Source: a virus. From it: a stretch of DNA of 21,427 bases. The notes under the pieces are model-generated. The model saw nothing but the letters and a program-made list of their open reading frames with translations, did not search any database and had not been told where the DNA came from. The number at the start of each line of letters is the position of its first letter. Position 1 is the first letter of the stretch. Shown one piece after another: positions 6,260 through 13,363 of this stretch. The DNA lies in IMG/VR virus record IMGVR_UViG_3300033148_005889, positions 1-21,427 of that record. One strand, given 5' to 3'. The translations under genes were made by a program, and so were the position numbers.

Positions 6260-6832
6260 ATGACTGAAATAAAAAACTTGCGATATACAAATGAAGAAAT
6301 GACTATTATCAAGAACACTTTTAATAATTTAGATTTATTAAAAGCAATAAGAAAAGTATTTCTTCAAATGACTTTATCTGGGTTAGACCAATCTCTTTTA
6401 TCTCTTAATATGGAAAGTAAAGATACTTTAAAAGTGTTAAGAAAGACATTTTTGCCTGAATTAGAACCAGATGCTCCAATTCATCAAGTAATTGATTTAT
6501 GGATGACAATAGAGATTAAAGATAAGACACCGGATGAAGCTATGCCTCACATTACAGCCAGAGAACTGCTAATAGGTTATTTAGACCAGCAATTAAAGGT
6601 TTTAGAAGGAAAATTAGAAGGAAAAGGAAAAGAGGAAATTAAATTTAAAGATTTTACTATTATTCCAAGAAGAGATGAAGTATCATCTTTTTCTGAAGTT
6701 TATAGCAATTTGATTGTCAGAAATATGATTATTATTCATATTGAACAGATGTTAAATCAATTGAATATATTATCTTTAGTAAAAGACAAAGAAGAAATAG
6801 AAGAAGATAGAAAAAAAGATTCAAGTAAATAA
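6260..6832 (+). CDS. Unknown helical protein between portal and scaffold, 190 aa
   Basis: The 190-residue product looks mostly alpha-helical and soluble: it opens with LRYTNEEMTIIKNTFNNLDLLKAIRKVFLQM, has a Lys/Glu/Gly-rich linker near residues 115-130, and ends in a charged tail. I see no catalytic motif or membrane segment. Its place after the portal and before the scaffold-like gene implies a head-assembly or minor virion role. The spacer from the portal stop is 26 A/T-rich bases, and the next gene follows after a short leader with a small hairpin. The function remains unassigned. Confidence 0.75.
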   Translation: MTEIKNLRYTNEEMTIIKNTFNNLDLLKAIRKVFLQMTLSGLDQSLLSLNMESKDTLKVLRKTFLPELEPDAPIHQVIDLWMTIEIKDKTPDEAMPHITARELLIGYLDQQLKVLEGKLEGKGKEEIKFKDFTIIPRRDEVSSFSEVYSNLIVRNMIIIHIEQMLNQLNILSLVKDKEEIEEDRKKDSSK

Positions 6833-6838
6833 TTAATT

Positions 6839-6868
6839 GGAGGCGTTCTTACCTCCTAAAAAAAGAAC
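6839..6868 (+). promoter_or_regulatory. Small overlapping inverted repeats before the scaffold-like gene
   Basis: GGAGG at 6839-6843 can pair with CCTCC at 6852-6856 (5 bp, 8-base loop), while GTTCTT at 6845-6850 can pair with AAGAAC at 6863-6868 (6 bp). The two cannot both form in full. The GGAGG, a perfect Shine-Dalgarno core, lies too far (about 27 bases) from the ATG at 6870 unless folding brings it closer. The stems are short, so the call is tentative. Confidence 0.3.
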
Positions 6869-6869
6869 T

Positions 6870-7445
6870 ATGACAAAAGAAACTGGTGAAAATCAGGACA
6901 CCTTAAATCCTGATGAGGGAGCTTCTGACCCTGATACAGAAGAAGAAACTACTGAAGAGTCCGAAGAAACAACAGAGGAAACAGATGAATCTGAAGAATC
7001 TGTTGAAGATTTAAAAGCCAAACTTGAAAAACAAGAAGAACTGGCTGAAAATCAAAAAATTCGGGCTGAAAAGGCAGAAAAGGAGTTAAAAAAGAAAGAA
7101 GGAAAAAATGCTCCTGAACCTCCTAAGAGTGGCATGTCATCTACTGACCTTATTGCTCTGGTAAAAGCAAAAGTTCATCCAGATGATGTTTCGGAAGTAG
7201 AAGAATATGCTAAGTTTAAGGGTATTTCTATTTCAGAAGCTCTTAAGGGCAGCGTAGTAAAAACACTTCTTTCTGAAAAAGAAGAGGAACGCAAAACAGC
7301 TAATGCAACAAACATTGGAACTAAAAAGCGTGGCTCCTTTAAGCCTTCTGGCAAAACTATATTGAAAGATGCGGAAAAAGGCAATTTGCCTGATGACCCC
7401 GCTGAATTAGTAGAAGCCAGAGAAAAAGAACGAGAAGCTAAATAA
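6870..7445 (+). CDS. Scaffolding-like protein with acidic N-terminus, 191 aa
   Basis: I chose ATG 6870 over an in-frame TTG at 6837, which would read through the small hairpin leader. The 191-residue protein has a strongly acidic, probably disordered N-terminus (about residues 18-50, rich in Glu, Thr and Ser), a charged coiled coil (about residues 49-80), a small folded helical part with VHPDDVSEVEEYAKFKGIS (about residues 105-123), and a basic C-terminus. Acidic, coiled-coil, basic-tailed proteins directly upstream of the capsid gene are typical scaffolds that guide shell assembly through their C-terminal end. No protease signature is present. The call comes from composition and position, not from sequence similarity. 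Confidence 0.72.
   Translation: MTKETGENQDTLNPDEGASDPDTEEETTEESEETTEETDESEESVEDLKAKLEKQEELAENQKIRAEKAEKELKKKEGKNAPEPPKSGMSSTDLIALVKAKVHPDDVSEVEEYAKFKGISISEALKGSVVKTLLSEKEEERKTANATNIGTKKRGSFKPSGKTILKDAEKGNLPDDPAELVEAREKEREAK
6987..7005 (+). repeat. 19-base direct repeat, copy 1 (acidic linker)
   Basis: GAATCTGAAGAATCTGTTG occurs here, encoding ESEESV in the acidic N-terminus of the scaffold-like protein, and again at 8539-8557 in the small protein on the other side of the capsid gene. It encodes the same residues in both. Confidence 0.7.
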
Positions 7446-7508
7446 GTTTTCTTATGCGGTGGGTTAGCTTTAGGTGGGGAAGATTATTTTAATTATACCA
7501 CTACTATC

Positions 7509-8369
7509 ATGAGCGCTAATTCACTTTCTACAAGGACTTATCGGGACAAATACCGATTAGCGGCATTAGAAAAAGCTTTAAGAAAAGCTATGGTCGCTGA
7601 AAAGATTTGTCAGGTAGATAGGTCTGATTTAATGCGGATACAAAGTCCGTATGGTTCACAGCCAACAGCTACGATTTCTGCTTTAACTGGAACTTATGAT
7701 GTTTCAACTTTCACTACTACTGACGATACTTTAACAGTATCAGACGAGTTTAAGATTGCTGAACATGTTTACGACTTTGAGCAAACTCTTTCCAGTTTTG
7801 ATGTGTTTGCTTCAAGGACAGATGAGCAGGCGTATGCCGTAGCTTATTCTATTGATAACTGGGTTGTTAACAACCTGTGTGAAGATGGAACTGGGACTTA
7901 CACCACTCCTGCTGGTGGATTTACAACAGCTTCTAATATAAATACGATTATGTCTAATCTTCTTTCAAAGGTGATGGGATATGCCGATATTTATAGGGGG
8001 CTGTTTTTAGTAATTGAAGCTGGAGATACAGTCGGGTTCACGCAGGCGCAGGCAACAAATGGATTTTCATTTGCTGATGCCGCCCTTAATAATGGTTTTA
8101 TGACCAAATATATGGGGGTTGACATTTATGTTTTAGCTGATAGTTCATTTGTTTCTGATACTTTAGGAACTAAAACCGTAACTAATTCAGGACATAGAGT
8201 GTTTGGAGTAAAAGGAGTTTCTACTTATGCTGCTCCTCGAGGAATAAGGTTTGAAGAAAAGGATGTAAGCGGGAAGACAGGTAAAGAGGTTGTAACCTAT
8301 GGTTATTGTGGATTTAAACTTTGGACGCCAAAGGCGGCTTTGGTTGTAGATATTACAATAACAACTTAA
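7509..8369 (+). CDS. Major capsid protein, 286 aa
   Basis: This is the most likely shell protein. It follows the scaffold-like gene and precedes small capsid-associated genes. The 286-residue sequence has features of an HK97-fold capsid protein: a helical N-terminal arm (residues 1-45), a beta-rich stretch with many Thr, a spine-helix region around EQAYAVAYSIDNWVVNNL, a core segment LFLVIEAGDTVGF, then NGFSFADAALNNGFMTKYMG followed by VDIYVLADSS, and a closing beta-rich axial domain. It has no N-terminal protease or delta domain, consistent with a separate scaffold. The leader at 7446-7508 has two G-rich blocks (GGTGGG, GGTGGGG), but neither is correctly spaced as a ribosome-binding site for the ATG at 7509. 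Confidence 0.9.
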   Translation: MSANSLSTRTYRDKYRLAALEKALRKAMVAEKICQVDRSDLMRIQSPYGSQPTATISALTGTYDVSTFTTTDDTLTVSDEFKIAEHVYDFEQTLSSFDVFASRTDEQAYAVAYSIDNWVVNNLCEDGTGTYTTPAGGFTTASNINTIMSNLLSKVMGYADIYRGLFLVIEAGDTVGFTQAQATNGFSFADAALNNGFMTKYMGVDIYVLADSSFVSDTLGTKTVTNSGHRVFGVKGVSTYAAPRGIRFEEKDVSGKTGKEVVTYGYCGFKLWTPKAALVVDITITT

Positions 8370-8379
8370 TAATTTAACT

Positions 8380-8458
8380 ATCCTCCCTTTTAGGGAGGAT
8401 GGAGAAAGTAAGAGTTCCCACCAATTCTTGCTTCCTCCATCCTCTCTGGAAGAAGGAT
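8380..8458 (+). promoter_or_regulatory. Four-segment attenuator-like RNA between capsid gene and next gene
   Basis: Four segments are alternately complementary. Segment 1 ATCCTCCC (8380-8387) pairs perfectly with part of segment 2, GGGAGGAT (8393-8400), over 8 bp with a 5-base loop. Segment 2, read as 8392-8413, also pairs with segment 3 at 8426-8447 over about 22 positions, with one mismatch and two G-U wobbles and a 12-base loop. Segment 3 (ATCCT, 8439-8443) can pair with segment 4 (AGGAT, 8454-8458), which overlaps the AAGG ribosome-binding site 10 bases before the ATG at 8467. 1:2 and 3:4 can coexist with the site masked; 2:3 would leave it free. There is no T-run, so this looks like translation control or RNA processing, not termination. 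Confidence 0.6.
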
Positions 8459-8466
8459 TAAATTAT

Positions 8467-8715
8467 ATGCCAAAAAATTATAAAAGAAAGAAGAAAACTA
8501 AAACGCCAGTTCCTGAAACTCCTGAAACTTCTGTTGAAGAATCTGAAGAATCTGTTGTGGAAGCAAAAACAACAGATACAACAGAAGAGGTCGTTGAGGA
8601 AGAATCAGGGGCAAAAAAGGCGTTCAGGGCTTTAATTGAGCGATATAAAGAGCAGAATCCTGCTAAGTATGCTCAAAAAGAAGCTGAATTATTAGCTAAA
8701 TTAGAAAAACTATAA
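8467..8715 (+). CDS. Small acidic capsid-associated protein candidate, 82 aa
   Basis: The start is set at ATG 8467, preceded by GAAGAAGG at 8449-8456. An in-frame TTG at 8428 lies inside a long inverted repeat and is rejected. The 82-residue protein has a basic N-terminus (NYKRKKKTKT), a Glu/Thr/Ser/Val-rich disordered middle and a short helical C-terminus (FRALIERYKEQNPAKYAQKEAELLAKLEKL region). Its acidic middle shares ESEESV, and a 19-base identical DNA stretch, with the scaffold-like protein. That and its place one base before the next small gene suggest a capsid-associated or assembly role, but the function is not established. Confidence 0.7.
   Translation: MPKNYKRKKKTKTPVPETPETSVEESEESVVEAKTTDTTEEVVEEESGAKKAFRALIERYKEQNPAKYAQKEAELLAKLEKL
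8539..8557 (+). repeat. 19-base direct repeat, copy 2 (acidic linker)
   Basis: This copy is identical over 19 bases to 6987-7005 in the scaffold-like gene and is translated in the corresponding frame, giving ESEESV. The two copies flank the major capsid gene. Confidence 0.7.
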
Positions 8716-8716
8716 T

Positions 8717-9118
8717 ATGCCTGTTCCAAACGGATTAAATCCTACATTTGAAGGACCAGTAACTGCCGGGGGTTTTGAAGCTTTGCATGGAAACGGAGTG
8801 TCTATTACGGCTGTTCAATTAGAAGGAGGCACGGCTGTTAATATTTTTGGCACAACAGTTAATATTACTGGAGTTATCACTGGTTTATTTTTAACTACTT
8901 TGGGAGCAACAGCTCAAACAATTACAATAGCCAATACAGATGGAAATGTTGCCGTATTAACATCAGCAGATACAACAGGAAATATTGTCGGGCCGGGAAA
9001 TCTTCTGGCTAATACTGCCTTAACTCCATCAGACACTTTTATAGTTTCTTCAGCAAGCGATGCTGACCAGTCAATTCTGTTTGTAACCTATAAAGTTACC
9101 GGAGCTAAAGTGTCCTAA
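8717..9118 (+). CDS. Small beta-rich capsid decoration or head-fibre candidate, 133 aa
   Basis: The 133-residue protein is low in charge and rich in Gly, Thr, Ala, Val and Ile, with many alternating beta-strand patterns (FEALHGNGVSITAVQLEGG; FLTTLGATAQTITIANTDG). It has no signal peptide or membrane segment. It follows the 82-aa gene after one base. Small Thr/Gly-rich proteins just after the capsid gene are often decoration proteins or short head fibres that stabilise the shell. The 92-aa protein at 4126 has a similar composition, but no alignable motif was seen between them. The assignment depends on composition and place. Confidence 0.7.
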   Translation: MPVPNGLNPTFEGPVTAGGFEALHGNGVSITAVQLEGGTAVNIFGTTVNITGVITGLFLTTLGATAQTITIANTDGNVAVLTSADTTGNIVGPGNLLANTALTPSDTFIVSSASDADQSILFVTYKVTGAKVS

Positions 9119-9125
9119 AATAATT

Positions 9126-9181
9126 AACCTCGCAATTTCTATATGTAGGCTTTCTGCGAGGTTGGCCTACATATAGAAATT
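9126..9181 (+). promoter_or_regulatory. Two interleaved, mutually exclusive inverted repeats
   Basis: Repeat A: AACCTCGCA (9126-9134) and TGCGAGGTT (9155-9163), a perfect 9-bp stem with a 20-base loop. Repeat B: AATTTCTATATGTAGGC (9134-9150) and GCCTACATATAGAAATT (9165-9181), a perfect 17-bp stem with a 14-base loop. The order A-B-A'-B' with no room for loops rules out a normal pseudoknot with both stems complete, so only one can form fully. B ends seven bases before the ATG at 9188 and would block that start; A would leave it open. No T-run follows, so it is not a typical terminator on this strand. Confidence 0.65.
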
Positions 9182-9187
9182 AAAAGT

Positions 9188-9352
9188 ATGGAAGAAAAAA
9201 CTGACGCAGAAATATCACAAGAGTTTTTAGAAGAATATAGAAAGCTCGTTAGAAAATATAAAAGGGATTTTATACAAGAACCTCCTAAGATAGTTAAGTT
9301 AGAATTTGTTGATTCTCCGAAAGAACCGCCTAAAGAACCAGCAATAAAATAA
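9188..9352 (+). CDS. Small charged hypothetical protein, 54 aa
   Basis: The frame starts at ATG 9188 and ends at TAA 9350-9352, one base before the next gene's ATG at 9354. The 54-residue product starts acidic and helical (MEEKTDAEISQEFLEEYRK), has a basic middle, and ends in a Pro-rich tail (SPKEPPKEPAIK). The tight fit between the inverted repeats and the next start supports it as real. A Pro-rich tail after a helix could be an interaction peptide, but the role is unknown. Its start lies directly after the 17-bp inverted repeat, so its translation may be controlled by it. Confidence 0.68.
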   Translation: MEEKTDAEISQEFLEEYRKLVRKYKRDFIQEPPKIVKLEFVDSPKEPPKEPAIK

Positions 9353-9353
9353 C

Positions 9354-10223
9354 ATGCCTATTTATTCTGAATACTACGAAACATTTAAAGCTAATCTTGC
9401 TCTTACTAAGCAAAATGAGATATTGAAGAAAATAAAAAAAGAGTATGGCGAATCAAAGGAGGAGTTGCTTAAAAAAGAGGAAAAGGGAGGAATAGGAGGA
9501 AGCATAGTGGATGTGTCTCTGGCAAAAGACGGTTCTATTAGAACTTATTTAAAAGATAAGAAAGAACCTATTAGGTCTTATGCTGATTCTTTAACCGTAA
9601 TGATAACTACTGCTTATAAAAGACCATTTTCTTTATTTGTCAAAGATTTTGGAAATATGTCTTTTTTCTGGAAGATTATTACCTTGTTATCAATTTTAAG
9701 AAATAAGAAGTTGTTTATTGATTGGTCTGATAGGTTGTTTAACTGCTTTCCCGTGCTTTTAAAGGATGAACATTGGTGTCAGCCAGTAAAAGAATTAAGA
9801 AGAATTCTTAAAGACAAGATACACAATACTTTAATAGATGCTATTTCTTTAATAATAGAATATGATTCAGCGTATAAATATAGGATGCAGGATGTTCTTC
9901 CATTATTAGACCAAAGCAAATTGGTTGGATTATTTTCTACTATTAAAGAGATAAACAGAGTATTCAATATCTTAATAGAAAGGGATTATAAGGAAATGGG
10001 GCAGAAATGGAATCAGATAAGAAAAATGGCCGTATTGGCTATGTTAATCCCTAAAATTAGAAAAAAAGTCGTTTCAATATTAAAAGAGCTTAACTTAAAG
10101 GAAATAGAGTTTAGCAAAGAGGACTTATACTGGGTAAATCAATTTCCTTCCTACGATTATTTAGGAGTTAAGCTATCTGAAAGGCAGAAGATAAATATTA
10201 AAAAATACGGTGGTATTTGTTAA
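9354..10223 (+). CDS. Unknown protein of the head-tail module, 289 aa
   Basis: The 289-residue protein is helix-rich and basic. It opens with a helix and Lys/Glu-rich coil (residues 10-45), then has a short Gly patch (GGIGGSIVDVSLA), a region with several aromatic and Trp residues (FFWKIITLLSIL; FIDWSDRLF; DEHWCQPVKEL), and a long helical C-terminal half. No catalytic motif or clear membrane segment is visible, although residues 103-115 are fairly hydrophobic. It lies between the capsid-associated genes and the connector-like gene, so a neck or internal head role is likely. I do not recognise it. Confidence 0.72.
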   Translation: MPIYSEYYETFKANLALTKQNEILKKIKKEYGESKEELLKKEEKGGIGGSIVDVSLAKDGSIRTYLKDKKEPIRSYADSLTVMITTAYKRPFSLFVKDFGNMSFFWKIITLLSILRNKKLFIDWSDRLFNCFPVLLKDEHWCQPVKELRRILKDKIHNTLIDAISLIIEYDSAYKYRMQDVLPLLDQSKLVGLFSTIKEINRVFNILIERDYKEMGQKWNQIRKMAVLAMLIPKIRKKVVSILKELNLKEIEFSKEDLYWVNQFPSYDYLGVKLSERQKINIKKYGGIC

Positions 10224-10225
10224 AA

Positions 10226-10960
10226 ATGTCAATCGTAGCAAGTGAATCTACAAACAAAACTGGCTTGGTGGAAATGCTTGACCAAGCTTTGGGAACAAAT
10301 AATGATTCTTTTCCATTGGCTCAAAAAATAGCCAAAATTAACTTAGCTTTAGATGAAGCTCTTGCTATTATATTTAAAGTATCTAAAAGCGGGTGGCAGT
10401 TTGATGATAGTAATCATAGCTCTGACCCTGTTTTAACCGCTAATCTTGTTTCTGGAACAAGAGCTTATGATTTTTCTCAAGACGCTGGAGGCAATTTGGT
10501 TCTTGATGTTTATAGAGTAATGATTTCTGGGAGCGATGGAGTATTTAGGGTTATTGACCCAGTAAGCCAGAGAACAGACCCTAAAGAAGATATTGATGAT
10601 TTTATTGACGACCAAAATACAGCAGGAACTCCGACAAAATATGATAAATACGGAATGAAAATATCATTAGACCCAATCCCTAATTATAATTATACTAATG
10701 GCCTGAAACTATTTATAAATAGGCAGGCTTCTTATTTTACAGTAGATTCTACAAGCCAAGTAGCGGGAATAGACGGATTATGCCACGATTTTCTATATCT
10801 TAAACCAGCTTATGAATGGGCAAGGGATCACGGACTTCATAATACAAAAAGATTATTCAGGGATTTACAATTGGCTACTATAAAACTTGAAAAGAGATAT
10901 GGAGCACGGGAAAAAGATACTCCAAGAAGAATGACACCTAATATTGAAAATACAAGATAA
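10226..10960 (+). CDS. Head-tail adaptor/connector-like protein, 244 aa
   Basis: I place the start at ATG 10226, two bases after the preceding stop; a TTG at 10217 is rejected because it overlaps that gene with no benefit. The 244-residue protein begins with a helical domain, continues with a beta-rich core (LVSGTRAYDFSQ; NLVLDVYRVMI; MKISLDPIPNY; GLKLFINRQ), and ends in a helical part with YLKPAYEWARDHG and a basic tail. This helix/beta/helix plan, and its position before a large tail protein, are those of short-tailed-phage adaptor (P22 gp4-like or T7 gp11-like) proteins that dock under the portal. The match is by pattern only. Its stop overlaps the next start by one base (TAATG). Confidence 0.66.
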   Translation: MSIVASESTNKTGLVEMLDQALGTNNDSFPLAQKIAKINLALDEALAIIFKVSKSGWQFDDSNHSSDPVLTANLVSGTRAYDFSQDAGGNLVLDVYRVMISGSDGVFRVIDPVSQRTDPKEDIDDFIDDQNTAGTPTKYDKYGMKISLDPIPNYNYTNGLKLFINRQASYFTVDSTSQVAGIDGLCHDFLYLKPAYEWARDHGLHNTKRLFRDLQLATIKLEKRYGAREKDTPRRMTPNIENTR

Positions 10961-12492
10961 TGCCAAAAAGCAATATAAGAGAAATTAAAGTAAATAATTT
11001 CTGGTCCGGAATAATAAATAATGAAAGAAGTACTTTAGCATCAGGGTTTTATTACGGAGAGAACATTAACATTAAGGGAAAACATATAAAACAGGTTGTT
11101 AATAATCAAGATGAAAACGCTTGCGGATATGATGTAGATAATTATATTACTAAAGTAATTCAGGTTGGAAGCACGATGTATGCTTTGGGACAGGACGGAA
11201 ATAATGATACAACAATTTGGATAAAAGCAAACAACTTAACTGGACTTTGGGAAACAGCGATTAATACAACAATAAGAAATACAACTTATAGAGGCGGTGA
11301 TTCTTTATTGGCTTGTATCAACAATGTTCTTTTTTTAGACGGAGGAACTGATTATATCGCTAAATATACGATTGATACAGATACAATAAATGCCACTTGG
11401 GCTTCTTTATCAGGAGGACTTAAGGGAGGAGAGGTCTGGCAAGGTAGAATATATGGCTGGGATACAAATAATTATATTTATGCAATTGACCCTGTTGCCG
11501 ATACATTAACTCAAAAAATCCTTATACCCGCAGAGCAGACGCCAGTTCAGATAGTTCCTTATGGAAACTTGTTGATGATTATCTGCACATCTACCGTAAC
11601 CAATTCTAAGGCGTATCTTTGGGACGGAGTAAATACTTCTACCTTTATTGATATTCTGGATTTAGGAAAAGGGACTGTTTCAGGAGGAAATATATTAGAC
11701 GGAATAATTTATGCTGTTATTGGAAGCGGTAATAAAAGAAACTTTAAAATAAAAGCATATAACGGAGGGATATTTCAAACTGCTTTTACTTATTCAGCAA
11801 GACCAGACAGAAATGGAACTTACGCATATATTCAGCCAGCTTCAAGAGTTAAAGTATTTTCTGGCTACATCTATTTTATAATCACAGGAACAAAACCAAA
11901 CGGAACTTACGCTAATTATTATGAATACTCCATAGCAAGATTTGGAAGGGATGAATCGATAAATCCAATGACATTTTCAATTTATAAGACATTGGATTTT
12001 AGTTCAGCAAGAGCAATTGACGGACAGACCGATAATAATGATTTTACAATTTTAGAAAATATAGTGGGAACTGAAGAACAAGACGAAAAGTCAATCGTTG
12101 CTTTTATCAATTCTGATACTAAAAAGACAACTGGATTCATAGGTTCGGTTAATGATTTTACAAAAGAAGCTGGAATAGTGGAAACTTTTAAATACAATGG
12201 AAGAGACGGTTCTCAAGAGAAAAAACTGATGGGCGTATCAGCTTATTACTTTGCTTTATCAACCACAGGACAAGTGGTTATGAAGTATAAAAAAGATGAG
12301 GAAACTACTTGGACTACTATTTTTACTGATACGACTGATGACTCCTTGTCGCACCAATCAGTTAATATAGAGGAAACTTGGGCTGTTCTCCCTATATTTA
12401 AAGAAATACAATTAAGATTTGAAATGATAGGGGGAGCGGAATTAACGGGCTGGAAGATGAAATATGAGAAGTTGCCAGTTAAAAATTATTAA
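10960..12492 (+). CDS. Large beta-rich tail protein, nozzle/beta-propeller-like, 510 aa
   Basis: The 510-residue protein is almost entirely beta-rich with repeating units that contain aromatic-Gly turns, such as TKVIQVGSTMYALGQDG, GEVWQGRIYGWDTNN and QIVPYGNLLMIICT, a pattern typical of a beta-propeller. The N-terminus carries FWSGIINNER and FYYGENINIKG, resembling the entry of phage tail nozzle proteins. The C-terminal part (residues about 400-510) looks like a separate beta-sandwich. In short-tailed phages the gene after the adaptor usually encodes the nozzle (P22 gp10 or T7 gp12-like), which fits here. There is no signal peptide. The start overlaps the adaptor stop as TAATG, so the two are probably made together. 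Confidence 0.7.
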   Translation: MPKSNIREIKVNNFWSGIINNERSTLASGFYYGENINIKGKHIKQVVNNQDENACGYDVDNYITKVIQVGSTMYALGQDGNNDTTIWIKANNLTGLWETAINTTIRNTTYRGGDSLLACINNVLFLDGGTDYIAKYTIDTDTINATWASLSGGLKGGEVWQGRIYGWDTNNYIYAIDPVADTLTQKILIPAEQTPVQIVPYGNLLMIICTSTVTNSKAYLWDGVNTSTFIDILDLGKGTVSGGNILDGIIYAVIGSGNKRNFKIKAYNGGIFQTAFTYSARPDRNGTYAYIQPASRVKVFSGYIYFIITGTKPNGTYANYYEYSIARFGRDESINPMTFSIYKTLDFSSARAIDGQTDNNDFTILENIVGTEEQDEKSIVAFINSDTKKTTGFIGSVNDFTKEAGIVETFKYNGRDGSQEKKLMGVSAYYFALSTTGQVVMKYKKDEETTWTTIFTDTTDDSLSHQSVNIEETWAVLPIFKEIQLRFEMIGGAELTGWKMKYEKLPVKNY

Positions 12493-12494
12493 AT

Positions 12495-13355
12495 ATGCCA
12501 TTAGATGAATTAGAGCAAAAAATTGTAAACCTACAGAATCAGATTGATAATTTAGAAGCTAAGATAAATAAAGATAATTTTTCAAATACAATTTTATTGA
12601 ATAAAGAGTTAGTGGCTGGTAATTATAATAGCGGTTCAGACGGAGTAAAAATAAAACCAGACGGCGTTGTTGAAATGAATGAAGATGTAAAAATAGGAGA
12701 TGTAGCTGGGGAACAGGGGATATTTTATGATAAGTCTGCTGGGATATTAGAAGCGGGAGGAGAAGCGATAGCGACTATTATCAGCAATTCTAAAATCTGG
12801 TATGACAAATTTGTTTTTTTGGGAAGTTATGGAGATGGATTAACTGAAACTCCTGGAGCTGGAACAATTACAAGAGGATTGGTTATTACTACAATGGTTT
12901 CTGACGGCAATCTTTGTTCTTTGATAAGCAGTAATCCTGGTTCACACCAAAACTTTGAGTGTTTAATAACAGCTAAATTACTGGCTATAACCGCTCAAGA
13001 TATATTTTTAGGAGTAGGAGACCAATATAATCCAGCTGATACCATTCTTACAGACCATCATGCCGCCTTTATAATAGAAAACGGGACTTTATATGCTTCT
13101 GTGGCTGACGGAACTACACAAACACTTTCAAGCGTTATTACTGGAATTACTCTTACTAATTATAATAAATATAAAATAATTCATACTGCTGGAACAGACA
13201 CTAAGTTTTATATTAATGATGTTTTAAAAGCGACTTTGACCACCAATCTTCCAAGCAGCACTTCTTCGGTAATCGCTATGTCTATTAATGGATCAGCAAA
13301 AACTATATATATAATAAATAATTATACATTTTTAAGAAATATAACTGATTTATAA
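12495..13355 (+). CDS. Tail fibre or receptor-binding protein with lectin-like C-terminus, 286 aa
   Basis: The protein opens with a short coiled coil (residues 5-27, ELEQKIVNLQNQIDNLEAKI), ideal for trimerisation. It then has a beta-rich stem (about residues 30-100) with the fibre-type phrase GVKIKPDGVVEMNEDVKIGD. The C-terminal 170 residues form a beta-sandwich pattern resembling a concanavalin A/laminin-G-like domain: FECLITAKLLAI, HHAAFIIENGTLYASVADG, YKIIHTAGTDTKFYINDVL. The last phrase is the usual 'kIe.dgt.v.fYinGvl' strand pair of such domains. It is probably a surface-binding virion fibre or spike. It starts two bases after the tail-protein stop. Confidence 0.72.
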   Translation: MPLDELEQKIVNLQNQIDNLEAKINKDNFSNTILLNKELVAGNYNSGSDGVKIKPDGVVEMNEDVKIGDVAGEQGIFYDKSAGILEAGGEAIATIISNSKIWYDKFVFLGSYGDGLTETPGAGTITRGLVITTMVSDGNLCSLISSNPGSHQNFECLITAKLLAITAQDIFLGVGDQYNPADTILTDHHAAFIIENGTLYASVADGTTQTLSSVITGITLTNYNKYKIIHTAGTDTKFYINDVLKATLTTNLPSSTSSVIAMSINGSAKTIYIINNYTFLRNITDL

Positions 13356-13363
13356 ATAAAAAT

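Noticed and set aside
7454-7492. Possible 12-residue leader peptide with two Trp and three Arg before the capsid gene
   Set aside because: A 13-codon frame arises easily by chance. There is no ribosome-binding site before it and no clear attenuator stems after it; only a bulged TAGGTGG/CCACTA pairing was seen.
8380-8447. Intrinsic terminator after the capsid gene
   Set aside because: The stems are strong, but neither is followed by a T-run on the + strand and the next gene's ribosome-binding site lies directly after, so translation control is more likely.
9126-9181. Classical H-type pseudoknot
   Set aside because: With A and B arms adjoining and only four and one bases between the later arms, a full 9-bp and a full 17-bp stem cannot coexist in space. 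Mutually exclusive hairpins are the better reading.
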